A stretch of 59,148 nucleotides of DNA, taken from contig CALDGX010000066.1 in NCBI GenBank assembly GCA_937941715.1, positions 1 through 59,148 of the forward strand. The letters run 5' to 3'. Below the pieces are notes generated by a model. That model ran no database searches. It saw only the letters and a program-made list of their open reading frames with translations, and was not told where the DNA came from. Positions 16,608 through 25,866 of the stretch are shown here, one piece after another. The translations under genes and the position numbers were made by a program. The DNA is from an uncultured Chloracidobacterium sp. GTDB taxonomy: Bacteria > Acidobacteriota > Blastocatellia > Pyrinomonadales > Pyrinomonadaceae. Numbering within the stretch: the stretch's first letter is position 1; the number at the start of each line of letters is the position of its first letter.

Positions 16608-17426
16608 ATGATCTATCGGTTTCACATTCCGGCTGCTCCACTCGACCAGTTCGTCTCGTCGATCATTTACTTTTCGGATGTGAATTTGACGCACAATTTC
16701 GATCGATTTCTGCCAAACGGCGACACTGAGATCCTGATCGATTTCCACGACACACCTCAGTACATCTACGACAATGCGACTCTCAAAGAGATCCAGGCGT
16801 GCAACCACGTTTGGGCTTCAGGGTTGCGAACCGAACCGATCACCATTCCGGCCGGCAAGAAATCTGAGATGATGGTCATCTCCTTCAAAAAGGGAAGGGC
16901 ATCCTCATTCTTTCCTTTTCCGATGAACGAGATCGTCGATAGCGTTGTCGATGCGGACTTGATTTGGGGAGGCGAACTAGGGAATTTGCGGGAGCGACTT
17001 TTGGAAACGAACGATATCGACCGACGATTTCAGATCGTTGAACAGTTTCTGATGATCGAGTTCCGTTCGCAGATGAAATTAGATCCTTGCATTTCATTCG
17101 CTATCAGTGAAATGACCGTCCGGCCCGATGCCTTGAACATTGCCCGAATGAACGATCAGATCGGGTATTCACAGAAGCATTTTATCGAAATGTTCCGACG
17201 GTCGGTAGGCGTAACTCCGAAATCTTATCTAAAGATAATGCGATTTCAGAAGGCGATCGCGACCATCGATGAGAACGACGAACACGATTGGGGCAGTATC
17301 GCACTTGAATGTGGTTTTTACGATCAATCGCACTTCATCAACGATTTCAAACACTTTGCGGGATTTACGCCTGAGCAATATTCTAAGATCCATTTGAATT
17401 ACCAGAATTACATTCCGGTCGGTTAG
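16608..17426 (+). CDS. AraC-family transcriptional regulator
   Basis: A 272-residue protein with a C-terminal AraC DNA-binding domain (about 165-265), with two helix-turn-helix units: IARMNDQIGYSQKHFIEMFRR, in which the conserved first helix is slightly unusual, and IALECGFYDQSHFINDFK, which is very typical. The N-terminal ~155 residues resemble the sensor region of DUF6597-type regulators (YRFHIPAAPLDQFVSS, LPNGDTEILID). The ligand is unknown. It follows the FMN reductase by 30 bases and precedes the DUF4287/DUF5655 gene. Confidence 0.9.
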   Translation: MIYRFHIPAAPLDQFVSSIIYFSDVNLTHNFDRFLPNGDTEILIDFHDTPQYIYDNATLKEIQACNHVWASGLRTEPITIPAGKKSEMMVISFKKGRASSFFPFPMNEIVDSVVDADLIWGGELGNLRERLLETNDIDRRFQIVEQFLMIEFRSQMKLDPCISFAISEMTVRPDALNIARMNDQIGYSQKHFIEMFRRSVGVTPKSYLKIMRFQKAIATIDENDEHDWGSIALECGFYDQSHFINDFKHFAGFTPEQYSKIHLNYQNYIPVG

Positions 17427-17488
17427 GTAAATTTTTTCCAATACGGCTCGGATCTCTTTCAGTAGAATTTACCTGAATTGGAGGAACT

Positions 17489-18064
17489 ATGGCACAGAAA
17501 ACATCAGGTGAATTTGAGCAGGAGTTTATTGACGGGCTGCAAGGCTCGACGGGCAAGAGCCTTGCGGATTGGGTGATCGTTGTTGACGGATTTAGCAGCA
17601 AAAAGCGTAACGAGGTCATTGAGTGGTTGAAGGGTGTACACAATTTCAACCATATGCAAGCGTCGTTGCTTGCGGGCATACACGCTAACGGCGGCAAGCC
17701 TGTTTATCAAAGCACGGACGGCCTGCTCGATGCGCAGTTTGGTAAGAATGAAGATATGCGGCCGCTTTACGATGGGTTCGTCGCGTTCATTTCGAGGAAT
17801 TTTCCGAACGCGACGATTCTGCCGAAAAAGACTTACGTCTCGGTGCTGGAGAATCGCGAATTCGCTGCCGTGAATATCAAAAAGGGCGAACTTCGGATCG
17901 GTCTCGATCTTGGTGACAGGCCGTTCGATGAGAAGGTAGAGAAGGCAAAACTTACGGGACCAATGCCGCGAATTTCGCATATGGTCGTCGCAAAGGATGA
18001 CGGAAAGTTCGACAATTCACTGGTCGAACTTCTACAGCAGTCGCACGGGCGCTGTCACAAATAG
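17489..18064 (+). CDS. DUF4287/DUF5655 domain protein
   Basis: A 191-residue protein. The N-terminal ~70 residues (EFEQEFIDGLQGSTGKSL, then WLKGVHNFNHMQASLLA) match the DUF4287 pattern, and the C-terminal part (about 85-190; MRPLYDGFVAFI, TYVSVLENREFAAVN, RISHMVVAKDD) matches DUF5655, a domain also found fused to other DUF families. No signal peptide. GGAGG precedes the ATG by six bases. Function unknown; homologues are common in soil bacteria as stand-alone genes. Confidence 0.82.
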   Translation: MAQKTSGEFEQEFIDGLQGSTGKSLADWVIVVDGFSSKKRNEVIEWLKGVHNFNHMQASLLAGIHANGGKPVYQSTDGLLDAQFGKNEDMRPLYDGFVAFISRNFPNATILPKKTYVSVLENREFAAVNIKKGELRIGLDLGDRPFDEKVEKAKLTGPMPRISHMVVAKDDGKFDNSLVELLQQSHGRCHK

Positions 18065-18073
18065 GTGCCGCAT

Positions 18074-20104
18074 ATGAAAACGATGATCCTAGCCGTCATG
18101 ATACTAATGTCAGCATTTTGGGCAGAGGTAAATGCCCAAGTCGATGTTGAGTATCAATCGTATCTTGCTCACATTGCGGCAGCGTCAAGTGCGATTCGAT
18201 TGAACGAGACGGGTGAGGCTCGACGCTGGATCGAATCGGCTCCGGCAAAACATCGCGGATGGGAATGGAACTATCTTGATGCCGAAACACGACAATACAG
18301 CAGTTCGCGAATCATTCACGAAGGGCCGGTCAACGCCATCAAAATCAGCCCAGATGGAAAATTTCTGGCGAGTGCGTCGACAGACCGAAAGGTAAAGGTC
18401 ACTGACGCGGCAGGCGGAAACGAGGTCTTCTCGTTTACCGATGCAAAGCTCTCGCCGCAATCGGTGGCATTCAGTCCCGACGGTAAACTACTGGCCGCCG
18501 GATTTTCGCGGCATTTGATCATCGTTTGGGACATCATGTCAAAAGCCGAGATCCGGCGATTTCAGGGTCAGGGAAAGGGCATAACCGCAGCGACATTTAG
18601 CCCCGACGGAAAACTCCTCGCGTCGTGTTCGTGGAATGTTTCGGAGGCACGCGGCGTTTGGGGAATCGTCGAGGTTTGGGACGCGGCAACAGGAGCGTCC
18701 GTAAAACAGCTCGAATACGGCATCAAGCCGCTTGTCGCCATCGCATTCAGCCCGGACGGCAAACAGCTTGCCGTCGCCTCGTGGGAAGTCGACAAAATAG
18801 CCGCCGTTTGGGAGACAACAAGATGGGGCGAGCCCATGGTTATGCAAACCGAAGGTGATGAGGTCTATAAGGCCGGTCAGGCAATAGCGTTCAGCCCGGA
18901 CGGAAAATGGTTGGCGGCAGGAGGAAAGGACAATGCCGTCAGGATCTGGGATCCGGCGACCGGCAGGATGGTGCGAAAGCTGGGCGGAGCCGGCAGAGGC
19001 CACGCCAAATGGGTGAATGGCGTAGCTTTTACTCCGGACAGTATGAATATTGTGTCGGCTTCGACGGATCAGAGCTTGAAAGTCTGGGACGTGCTTTCTG
19101 GTGCCGAACTCGCAACGCTTCATGGCCACACAAAAAGCGTCAACGCAATTACCATCGGCCCAGACGGAAAGACTATCTACACAGCCTCGGGTGATACGAG
19201 CGTTAAGACGTGGAGATTTTCTGCGGCCGACGCAAAACACCACTTATGGCCCCACGATGGCAGTGCTTATGGTTTTGCCATCAGCCGCGACGGTAAGACG
19301 GCTGCGACAGCGGCTTGGCTTGGGAAGCTTCGTCTGTGGGATGTCGCAACCGGAACCGAGATCGCCGTTTGGCAGGCTCACGGTCAGTCAGCAAACGCCG
19401 TAGCGTTCAGCCCCGACGGTAAGCGATTGGCGAGCGTCGGAAACGATAACAAGGTCAAGTTGTGGGACGCAGCATCTCGTGCAGAGATCCGGACATTCGA
19501 AGAAGCAAAAGGGAATCAGCTGATCTCGGTCGGCTTTAGTCCCGATGGCAGAAGCGTTTTCGCGACGTCGTCGACCGGCACCGCAAAGATCTGGGACGCC
19601 GAATCAGGCAAACTCGTTCGCGAACTTAACCACAAAAACGGAACAACATACATTACATCTGCACGCGACGGAAAAACGCTTGCAACCGGCGGCGCTGATG
19701 GGTCTGTCATGCTTTGGGATGCCGAGTCCGGCAGAACACTGGCGACCGTCTCGGCGGGAACCGGCAGAGTATTATCAATTGCGTTCAGCCCTGACGGCAA
19801 ACATTTTGCAGCGGCATCCGGCCGAACCGCAAAACTCTTTGACACAAGATCGGGCAGACCCATCTTTTCGATGAGCCATGACGAAGGCATCTACTGCGTT
19901 TCTTTCAGCCCGGACGGAAAGCGTATTGTGACGTCATCATCGGATCAAACGGTGAAGCTCTGGGATACGAAAACAGGATTCGAGGTTCTGAGCATGCCGT
20001 TTGCCGAATCGATTTACGGGGCGCATTTCGGGCGTGACGGCAAACGGCTTTACGTTCTTCCGATAGGCAAAGAGGTGCGAGTATTTGACTCGACACAACG
20101 TTAG
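18074..20104 (+). CDS. Exported WD40 repeat beta-propeller protein
   Basis: About 676 residues. I take ATG at 18074 as the start (AGGTG at 18063-18067 is well spaced and a signal peptide follows, ending VNAQ); a GTG nine bases earlier is also possible. After a ~60-residue spacer (KHRGWEWNYLD, common in bacterial WD40 proteins) come about 14 WD40 repeats with the ISPDGK...LAS...VKVWD signature, enough for two seven-bladed propellers. Such proteins act as binding scaffolds; no enzyme domain is attached. It is nine bases after the preceding stop, so probably co-transcribed with the DUF4287/DUF5655 gene. Confidence 0.9.
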   Translation: MKTMILAVMILMSAFWAEVNAQVDVEYQSYLAHIAAASSAIRLNETGEARRWIESAPAKHRGWEWNYLDAETRQYSSSRIIHEGPVNAIKISPDGKFLASASTDRKVKVTDAAGGNEVFSFTDAKLSPQSVAFSPDGKLLAAGFSRHLIIVWDIMSKAEIRRFQGQGKGITAATFSPDGKLLASCSWNVSEARGVWGIVEVWDAATGASVKQLEYGIKPLVAIAFSPDGKQLAVASWEVDKIAAVWETTRWGEPMVMQTEGDEVYKAGQAIAFSPDGKWLAAGGKDNAVRIWDPATGRMVRKLGGAGRGHAKWVNGVAFTPDSMNIVSASTDQSLKVWDVLSGAELATLHGHTKSVNAITIGPDGKTIYTASGDTSVKTWRFSAADAKHHLWPHDGSAYGFAISRDGKTAATAAWLGKLRLWDVATGTEIAVWQAHGQSANAVAFSPDGKRLASVGNDNKVKLWDAASRAEIRTFEEAKGNQLISVGFSPDGRSVFATSSTGTAKIWDAESGKLVRELNHKNGTTYITSARDGKTLATGGADGSVMLWDAESGRTLATVSAGTGRVLSIAFSPDGKHFAAASGRTAKLFDTRSGRPIFSMSHDEGIYCVSFSPDGKRIVTSSSDQTVKLWDTKTGFEVLSMPFAESIYGAHFGRDGKRLYVLPIGKEVRVFDSTQR

Positions 20105-20116
20105 TTGAACGCCAGG

Positions 20117-20572
20117 TTAGCCTTCGTGGCCCGCGGCGGCACGTTCCTGGAGTTGTTCAGGCGTCAGATCTTCCTTGTGTGTTGCAAAGCCCCAGAGATG
20201 TCCGAACGGATCGCGAAAATGTCCGGATCGGTCGCCGTAGAATTGATCCGCAACCGGCTTTAGTACCTCAAGTCCTTCTGCAATTGCCTTTTCGGTGAAG
20301 GAATCGACGTCCTCGACATAAATATAAAGGCTGACCGGCGAACCGCCGATCGTCTCAGGGCTGTTGGCCATCGGCGGAAATTCGTCAGCGAGCATAAATA
20401 TCGCTGAGCCGATCCGCATCTCGGCGTGGCCGATCATGCCGCCGCCGCCGATCCGGTAAAGCTCGACAGCGCCGAACGCCCGTTTGTAAAAATCCATCGC
20501 CGCCTCGGCGTTCCGACAGATAAGATATGGTGTGATGCCTTCGTAGCCTTCCGGAATTGCTTTTACGCCCAT
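20117..20572 (-). CDS. VOC (glyoxalase/bleomycin-resistance) family protein
   Basis: A 151-residue protein of the PhnB-like branch of the vicinal oxygen chelate fold. Motifs include GITPYLICRNAEAAMDFYKRAFGAVE, split here as PYLICRNAEAAMDFYK and RAFGAVE, then GHAEMRIGSAIFMLADE and RSGHFRDPFGHLWGFATH. The start is ATG at 20572, with AGGAG at 20582-20586 eight bases upstream; the open frame extends to 20704 without translation signals. A -10 box lies at 20604. The metal ligands and substrate of this branch are uncertain. It converges with the WD40 gene. Confidence 0.88.
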   Translation of the reverse strand: MGVKAIPEGYEGITPYLICRNAEAAMDFYKRAFGAVELYRIGGGGMIGHAEMRIGSAIFMLADEFPPMANSPETIGGSPVSLYIYVEDVDSFTEKAIAEGLEVLKPVADQFYGDRSGHFRDPFGHLWGFATHKEDLTPEQLQERAAAGHEG

Positions 20573-20603
20573 CTTCTTCACTCCTATTTTCTTGATCCAA
20601 TTT

Positions 20604-20609
20604 ATTATA
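20604..20609 (-). promoter_or_regulatory. -10 box (TATAAT) of the VOC gene
   Basis: A perfect TATAAT on the minus strand lies 32 bases upstream of the ATG at 20572. The -35 region is poor (AATTTA-like at 17 bases). Confidence 0.4.
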
Positions 20610-20711
20610 CGCGTAAAGTCAACCATTAAATTGGTTCTCAGACACTTTCCAGGATGTTTTGCATTATCTGAACAATTACGCGCCGGTAAAGTCTTGAAGT
20701 ACACTTACGGA

Positions 20712-21833
20712 ATGCGTTTGTTTATCCTCGTTGCGATCGGCGTCAGTTTCATTTTGCCAACCGCTGCACAAGAAAGAGCGGCCGCCTCGATCGACCAAAT
20801 ATTGTATGCAGCGTCCCGTGCCGTAGGACCTGAGAAGGAGCTTAGGGCTATTCGTAGCATTTACGCAGTCGCTGCCTGTGTCGGCCCGAAAGGAAAGTAC
20901 ACCACGTCGATAAGTTCGTTTCGCGACGGTAGAACGCGATTTGAGCAGACATTTGAGTATCGCAAGCCGACCGGTGTCTTTATTAACGGCGATAATGCTT
21001 GGGAAACGAACCATGAGAACGGTGAGTTCTTAGTTTCAAGTTCGTTCCAACGAATGGTCGCTCGAATGCATGAGTACCAAAAAATGGCGATCGATCCTCG
21101 AGCGTTTTTCAAGGATCTTGAGATTGTCGGCGATGAAGAATTCAACGGACGTCCATCGATCAAGGTCGCCGCAAAAAATGAGCTCGATATGCCAGCCTTT
21201 CTTTACTTTGAGAGGTTCAGCGGTCGTCTTAGCGGTTACAAGTTAATGGTGCCAGGATCGACTGAAACGATCTTAAACATTTTCACTGCGTGGAAGCGGG
21301 TTGGAAAGGTAATGCTCCCTTCGGTGGTTACGGCGATAGATAGCGCGGGTCGGTGGACACTTTCTTTCCACACGATAAAACTAAATTCGGCCATCGCAAA
21401 GCCTCTCGAAATTCCGGCTCGAGTTCGGGACATGATAGAAATCCTCCGAATGCATGAGGAACAAAAGACGGCTCATCTTACCTACAACGCGGAGTTGTTG
21501 ATCGGCGATTCACCGATAAGGCCGATCACTATTCAACGTGGCAATGTCATTCAACGTACGCGGGAAGAAGATCTCGATCGGTTCAAGAGCTATTTCGGAT
21601 CGTTCAAGTTTCTTGAATGGGAGGACATACGGCCACCAATAATAAGGGTCTCTAAAGACGGGTCAATGGCTACAAAGATCGTGCAGAAGCGTGTTCGTGG
21701 AACGTCCAAAGATAAAGACGGTAAAGACATCTCCGAACACGTAGTATATGCGTGGCTCGAAGTTTTGGAAAAGGTAGACGGAAAATGGCGATTAGTAACA
21801 ATTGCGTCTACAGAAAAGGATGGCGGTAAATGA
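20712..21833 (+). CDS. Exported LolA-like protein with C-terminal NTF2-like segment
   Basis: 373 residues from ATG at 20712; the open frame begins at 20592 but the upstream part lacks translation signals, whereas the chosen start begins a signal peptide (MRLFILVAIGVSFILPTAAQ). Residues about 30-230 have the strand-rich pattern of LolA/outer-membrane-lipoprotein-sorting-like exported proteins (EFNGRPSIKVAA, FERFSGRLSGYKL). The last ~110 residues end VEKVDGKWRL-like (LEKVDGKWRLVTIAST), which is typical of NTF2/SnoaL-like domains. A two-domain exported protein of unknown role. It overlaps the threonine aldolase start by four bases (ATGA), indicating translational coupling. Confidence 0.65.
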   Translation: MRLFILVAIGVSFILPTAAQERAAASIDQILYAASRAVGPEKELRAIRSIYAVAACVGPKGKYTTSISSFRDGRTRFEQTFEYRKPTGVFINGDNAWETNHENGEFLVSSSFQRMVARMHEYQKMAIDPRAFFKDLEIVGDEEFNGRPSIKVAAKNELDMPAFLYFERFSGRLSGYKLMVPGSTETILNIFTAWKRVGKVMLPSVVTAIDSAGRWTLSFHTIKLNSAIAKPLEIPARVRDMIEILRMHEEQKTAHLTYNAELLIGDSPIRPITIQRGNVIQRTREEDLDRFKSYFGSFKFLEWEDIRPPIIRVSKDGSMATKIVQKRVRGTSKDKDGKDISEHVVYAWLEVLEKVDGKWRLVTIASTEKDGGK

Positions 21834-22864
21834 TGATGATCGATCTGCGCAGCGATACAGTTACCCGGCCCACGGCCGCAATGCGTGCGGCGATGGCTGC
21901 CGCTGAGGTCGGCGACGACGTTTACGGCGAGGATCCGACGATCAATCGCCTCCAAGAGCGGGCGGCGGGGATATTTGAAAAGGAAGCGGCGTTGTTCGTG
22001 CCGAGCGGCACGATGGGCAACCAGATCGCGGTCAAGGTGCATACACGGCCCGGCCAGGAGATCGTGATCGAAGAGCGCGGACACATCCTGAATTACGAGC
22101 TCGGGGCCTCGGCGATAATTGCCGGAGTGACGATACGCCCTGTCCGCAGTGCCGACGGTTCGGGGATCTTGACATGGCCCGAGGTCGCCGAGGTGCTCAG
22201 CACCGACGGCATTTACGACCACACTCAGACCGGGCTTTTGTGCCTCGAGAATACGCACAATCTCGCCGGCGGTACCGTCATGTCGGCAGAGCACTGTGCC
22301 GAGCTTTGCGATAACGCGCATTCGGCCGGGATCGCGGTCCATATGGACGGGGCGAGGATCTTTAACGCAGCGGTCGCCTCCGGGTCGTCGGTAGCCGAGC
22401 TGACGCGTCATTGCGACTCGGTGCAGTTTTGCCTGTCGAAGGGGTTGGGTGCCCCGGTCGGTTCTGTTTTGGTGGGTTCGAAGGAGTTTATTGAGGAAGC
22501 CCGCATCTGGCGAAAGCGGTTTGGCGGGGGAATGCGGCAGGCCGGAATTATTGCCGCCGCCGGCCTCATCGCGCTTGAAGAATCGCCGAAAAGGCTTCAC
22601 GAGGACCACGAAAACGCCAAACGCCTCGCCGAGGGCATCGCCCAAATTCCGGGTATCGCGATCGATGTCGCGGGCGTTGAGACAAACATCGTAATTTTTG
22701 ACGTCGCCTGCACCGGCAGATCGTCGGCAGATATCGTTGCGGATCTTAGAGAAAGAGGAATTTTGTCCATCGGCTTCGGCACGAAGATAAGGTTTGTGAC
22801 TCACTGTGATGTTTCGGCCGAGGATATTACAAAGTCGATCGTCGCATTGGCATCGGTTGTATAA
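21830..22864 (+). CDS. ltaE: Low-specificity L-threonine aldolase
   Basis: PLP enzyme that cleaves threonine/allo-threonine to glycine and acetaldehyde. 344 residues with IDLRSDTVTRPT at the N-terminus, VGDDVYGEDPTINRLQ, the LENTHNLAGG segment, HMDGARIFNAA, and the PLP lysine (about K204) in CLSKGLGAPVGSVL. All family motifs are present. The start overlaps the previous gene's stop; three Met codons in a row make the exact start uncertain. Confidence 0.95.
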   Translation: MMMIDLRSDTVTRPTAAMRAAMAAAEVGDDVYGEDPTINRLQERAAGIFEKEAALFVPSGTMGNQIAVKVHTRPGQEIVIEERGHILNYELGASAIIAGVTIRPVRSADGSGILTWPEVAEVLSTDGIYDHTQTGLLCLENTHNLAGGTVMSAEHCAELCDNAHSAGIAVHMDGARIFNAAVASGSSVAELTRHCDSVQFCLSKGLGAPVGSVLVGSKEFIEEARIWRKRFGGGMRQAGIIAAAGLIALEESPKRLHEDHENAKRLAEGIAQIPGIAIDVAGVETNIVIFDVACTGRSSADIVADLRERGILSIGFGTKIRFVTHCDVSAEDITKSIVALASVV

Positions 22865-22884
22865 TACGTCTTCAGAAAATTGAG

Positions 22885-23229
22885 ATGAACATAGACGATC
22901 TGCGGGATCATTGCCTGTCATTCCCCGGGGCGACCGAGGACATTAAATGGGGATCTGACCTTTGCTTTTGCGTTGGTGAGAAGATGTTTGCGGTGACTTC
23001 GGCCGATTCGAACAGCGGCGGTTTGTCGCTCAAATGTACGCCAGATAGCTTTGCCGAAATGACCGAACGGCCCGGCGTCGAGCCGGCGGCATACGTTGGA
23101 CGCTACGGCTGGATACACGTCAAGACACTCGATACGGTGCCGGAGGGCGAACTAAAAACACTCATTGAGAGGTCTTACCAACTGGTTTTTGATAAACTAC
23201 CGTCCAAGGTCAAAAAGAGCCTTTCCTGA
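22885..23229 (+). CDS. MmcQ/YjbR family protein
   Basis: A 114-residue small protein matching the YjbR fold: CLSFPGATEDIKWGSDLCFCVGEKMFAV at the N-terminus (split motifs CLSFPGATEDIKWG and CFCVGEKMFA) and a C-terminal VGRYGWIHVKTLD followed by a helix. Family members are called DNA-binding from structure (double-wing fold), but the function is not established. Four bases before cmk. Confidence 0.9.
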   Translation: MNIDDLRDHCLSFPGATEDIKWGSDLCFCVGEKMFAVTSADSNSGGLSLKCTPDSFAEMTERPGVEPAAYVGRYGWIHVKTLDTVPEGELKTLIERSYQLVFDKLPSKVKKSLS

Positions 23230-23233
23230 CACG

Positions 23234-23911
23234 ATGATCATTGCTATCGACGGCCCGTCGGGCGCAGGTAAATCTACGCTCGGCAAAATGCTTGCCAAAA
23301 AACTGAATCTGCTTTACCTCGACACGGGCGCGATGTACCGTGCCGTCGCCCTGGCCGTTACACGAGCCAATGTCCCTTTGCGTGACATAGATCGAATTGC
23401 CGAGATCGCCGAAACAGCCGACATCGACCTTGTTGGTGAGCCCGACGCGATGAAAGTAATGTTAGACGGCGAAGATGTGTCGGTTGAAATTCGCACACTT
23501 AGTGCCGCTCAGGCCGCATCGCAGGTTTCGACGATATCCGAGGTCCGCCGGATCATGGTCGAGCACCAGCGTGCGATCGGCGAGGCTGCCCCGAATGGTT
23601 GCGTTCTCGAGGGGCGGGACATCGGCAGCGTGGTTTTTCCGAAGGCGGATATTAAGTTCTTTCTGACCGCAAGACCCGAAGCCCGGGCCCGCCGCCGCTA
23701 TATGGAAGACCAGGCCAAGGGCCGCGTTTCGTCCTACGAAAACACGCTCGCCGAGATCAACGAACGCGATGAACGCGACGTCTCACGCGAGGATTCGCCC
23801 TTGACGATCGCTGACGACGCGGTCGTTATCGATACGAGCGAGCTGGACCTCAGCGAGGTATTTGAGCAGATGCTTGCAAAGATCAACGAAAAGCATCCAT
23901 CGGGCGGATAA
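23234..23911 (+). CDS. cmk: Cytidylate kinase
   Basis: Phosphorylates CMP/dCMP in pyrimidine nucleotide metabolism. 225 residues from ATG at 23234, which starts the P-loop domain directly (IAIDGPSGAGKST, residues 3-15). Further motifs: YLDTGAMYRAVA, CVLEGRDIGSVVFPKADIK split as EGRDIGSVVFP and ADIKFFLTA, and the Arg-rich lid. An upstream extension of the open frame to 23165 overlaps the YjbR gene and is not used. The two genes are four bases apart. Confidence 0.96.
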   Translation: MIIAIDGPSGAGKSTLGKMLAKKLNLLYLDTGAMYRAVALAVTRANVPLRDIDRIAEIAETADIDLVGEPDAMKVMLDGEDVSVEIRTLSAAQAASQVSTISEVRRIMVEHQRAIGEAAPNGCVLEGRDIGSVVFPKADIKFFLTARPEARARRRYMEDQAKGRVSSYENTLAEINERDERDVSREDSPLTIADDAVVIDTSELDLSEVFEQMLAKINEKHPSGG

Positions 23912-23963
23912 TGGTTGACTAGATCGCGGGCAAAAGTTAACATTGAAAGTTGCTCGGACTTAT

Positions 23964-24037
23964 GCTCCCGTAGCTCAGTTGGATAGAGCAACAGCCTTCT
24001 AAGCTGTGGGTCGCACGTTCAAGTCGTGCCGGGGGTA
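23964..24037 (+). tRNA. tRNA-Arg (anticodon TCT)
   Basis: A cloverleaf can be drawn: acceptor GCTCCCG with CGGGGGT (two G-U pairs), D-arm with AGTTGGA, anticodon stem ACAGC/GCTGT around loop CTTCTAA (anticodon TCT), and T-arm GCACG-TTCAAGT-CGTGC. The discriminator is A; CCA is not encoded. Confidence 0.93.
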
Positions 24038-24088
24038 AAACCTTCATTGAAATTTCGAACGTACACCTCTCGTTCGATCAAAGTTTGT

Positions 24089-24165
24089 GGCGGCTATAGT
24101 TCAGCGGTTAGAGCGCCTGATTGTGGTTCAGGATGTCGAGGGTTCGAATCCCTCTAGCCGCCCCA
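24089..24165 (+). tRNA. tRNA-His (anticodon GTG)
   Basis: Acceptor GCGGCTA pairs with TAGCCGC, with the extra G at -1 (24089) opposite C73, the identity element of tRNA-His. Anticodon stem CCTGA/TCAGG around TTGTGGT gives GTG; T-arm GAGGG-TTCGAAT-CCCTC. CCA is encoded (24163-24165), unlike the neighbouring tRNA-Arg. Confidence 0.95.
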
Positions 24166-24203
24166 CTTACTATTTTTGCAATTCGCCTCCCTTCAAATAA
24201 AAA

Positions 24204-24233
24204 TTGTATTTTTTGTCGTTGCGGACTTATAAT
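24204..24233 (+). promoter_or_regulatory. Possible promoter of the subtilisin gene
   Basis: TATAAT at 24228-24233 is a perfect -10; TTGTAT at 24204-24209 is a partial -35 with an 18-base spacer. It is 36 bases upstream of the ATG at 24270. Confidence 0.45.
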
Positions 24234-24269
24234 TTGGTATTAAATCCCCTTTTCCGGACACTGTAATAT

Positions 24270-25835
24270 ATGGACCGAAGATCGACATCGATATTGTCAA
24301 TGGTCTCGATGGCCGCGGCCGTCATTGTTGCGTTTGCGGCGGTCGGTTACGCCCAGAGTTTCAAGCCGGGTTCATACGTGCCGGACGAATTGCTGGTGCG
24401 GTTTACCGGCTCGGCCGACAATTTTGCCGCCAAAAGGGCGATGCGGGCGGCGGGCGTCGAGTCGGTCGAAAAGCTTGGCAACACCGAGTGGCACAAGATA
24501 AAGCTGACGCCGGGCGTGATCGCCGAATCGGCGATGAAAGAACTTAGCCGCTCGGACGCGGTCGCGGCCGTGCAGCCCAACTTTTATTACCGTTTGCTCG
24601 CGACGCCCAATGACGCTCAGTTTGCAAACTCGGGCCTGTACGGGCTGACCAAGATCTCGGCTCCGTCGGCGTGGGACCTTTCGACGGGAAGTTCGGCGGT
24701 CGTCGTCGCCGATATAGACACCGGCCTGAAATACACCCACGAGGACATCGTCAGCAACGCCTGGGTCAATCCCGGTGAGATCGCCGGCAACGGCGTCGAT
24801 GACGACGCTAACGGGTTTGTCGACGACATTTACGGTGCCGATTTTTACTACAACGACAGCAATCCGGCCGACGAGCACGGCCACGGTACGCACACGGCCG
24901 GTACGATCGGTGCCGCCGGGAACAACCTTTTAGGCGTCGCCGGCGTTAACTGGACGGTCAAGATCATGGCCATCAAGATCTATGACAGCGACGGTTTCGG
25001 CACGACCTCGGCGATGCTTGTCAACGCCTACAGTTACGTCAAAATGATGAAGGACCGCGGCATAAACATTCGCGTGACCAATAATTCGTACGGCGGCTGT
25101 GATGAGGCGTGCGGCTACGATCAGGCGACGAAGGACGGCATCGACGCTCTCGGCAATGCCGGAATCCTGAACGTTTTTGCGGCCGGTAACGATAACAGCA
25201 ACAATGACGCAGTTCCGTCGTACCCTGTCAGCTATACATCGCCAAGCATCCTGGGTGTTGCGTCGTCAACAAATACCGACACGCGTTCGAGTTTTTCAAA
25301 TTACGGGCTGCAGACCGTCGATCTGGCCGCGCCTGGTTCGGTGATATACAGCACGACCTGGACGACCAATTCCAGTTACGGGAACATGAGCGGCACGTCG
25401 ATGGCGACGCCGCACGTCGCCGGTGCAGCAGCTCTGCTTTCGGCATACAATCCGGCGTTGTCCGTACCGTCGCTAAAGGCGACATTGATGAACAGCGTCG
25501 ACGTTTTGGCAGGCTGGTCGACATTCGTCAAGACCGGCGGCCGTCTGAATGTCGATCGTGCACTCCGAAATCAAACAGTGTGTAATTTTACGGTCGGCAG
25601 CGGTTCGATGACCGTTCCGACCAAGGGCGGATATTTCACGGTAAATGTCACGCCCGGCACCAATTGCGATTACACGGTCAAGAGCAATTCGCCGTGGATC
25701 AGGGTCACGTCCGGCGCCGAACTTTCTGGGAACGGGTCAGTGACGTTTCATGTTCGATTTAATCCGTCGATCAGCCGAACGGGAAGTATCTCGATCGGCG
25801 GCCAGGCTCTGACGATAGTTCAGAAGCGAAATTAG
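24270..25835 (+). CDS. Exported subtilisin-like (S8) serine protease with BACON-like domain
   Basis: A 521-residue protein with a signal peptide (about 1-28, ending VGYAQ), an I9-like propeptide (about 35-110), and a peptidase S8 domain with catalytic D150 (VADIDTG), H205 (HGHGTHTAG) and S377 (GTSMATPHVAG). The substrate-binding NNSYGG and oxyanion-region ANAGI/AAGNDN segments are intact. The last ~85 residues (CNFTVGSGSM..., SPWIRVTSG..., ISIGGQALTIVQ) fit a BACON-type all-beta domain, often linked to carbohydrate or surface binding. Secreted or surface protease. It follows the tRNAs and is monocistronic. Confidence 0.93.
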   Translation: MDRRSTSILSMVSMAAAVIVAFAAVGYAQSFKPGSYVPDELLVRFTGSADNFAAKRAMRAAGVESVEKLGNTEWHKIKLTPGVIAESAMKELSRSDAVAAVQPNFYYRLLATPNDAQFANSGLYGLTKISAPSAWDLSTGSSAVVVADIDTGLKYTHEDIVSNAWVNPGEIAGNGVDDDANGFVDDIYGADFYYNDSNPADEHGHGTHTAGTIGAAGNNLLGVAGVNWTVKIMAIKIYDSDGFGTTSAMLVNAYSYVKMMKDRGINIRVTNNSYGGCDEACGYDQATKDGIDALGNAGILNVFAAGNDNSNNDAVPSYPVSYTSPSILGVASSTNTDTRSSFSNYGLQTVDLAAPGSVIYSTTWTTNSSYGNMSGTSMATPHVAGAAALLSAYNPALSVPSLKATLMNSVDVLAGWSTFVKTGGRLNVDRALRNQTVCNFTVGSGSMTVPTKGGYFTVNVTPGTNCDYTVKSNSPWIRVTSGAELSGNGSVTFHVRFNPSISRTGSISIGGQALTIVQKRN

Positions 25836-25866
25836 CGGATAATTTGTTTTTCGCATTTCCAACTTT

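Noticed and set aside
21590..22921. 443-residue minus-strand open frame
   Set aside because: Antisense to the threonine aldolase gene, which has all family motifs.
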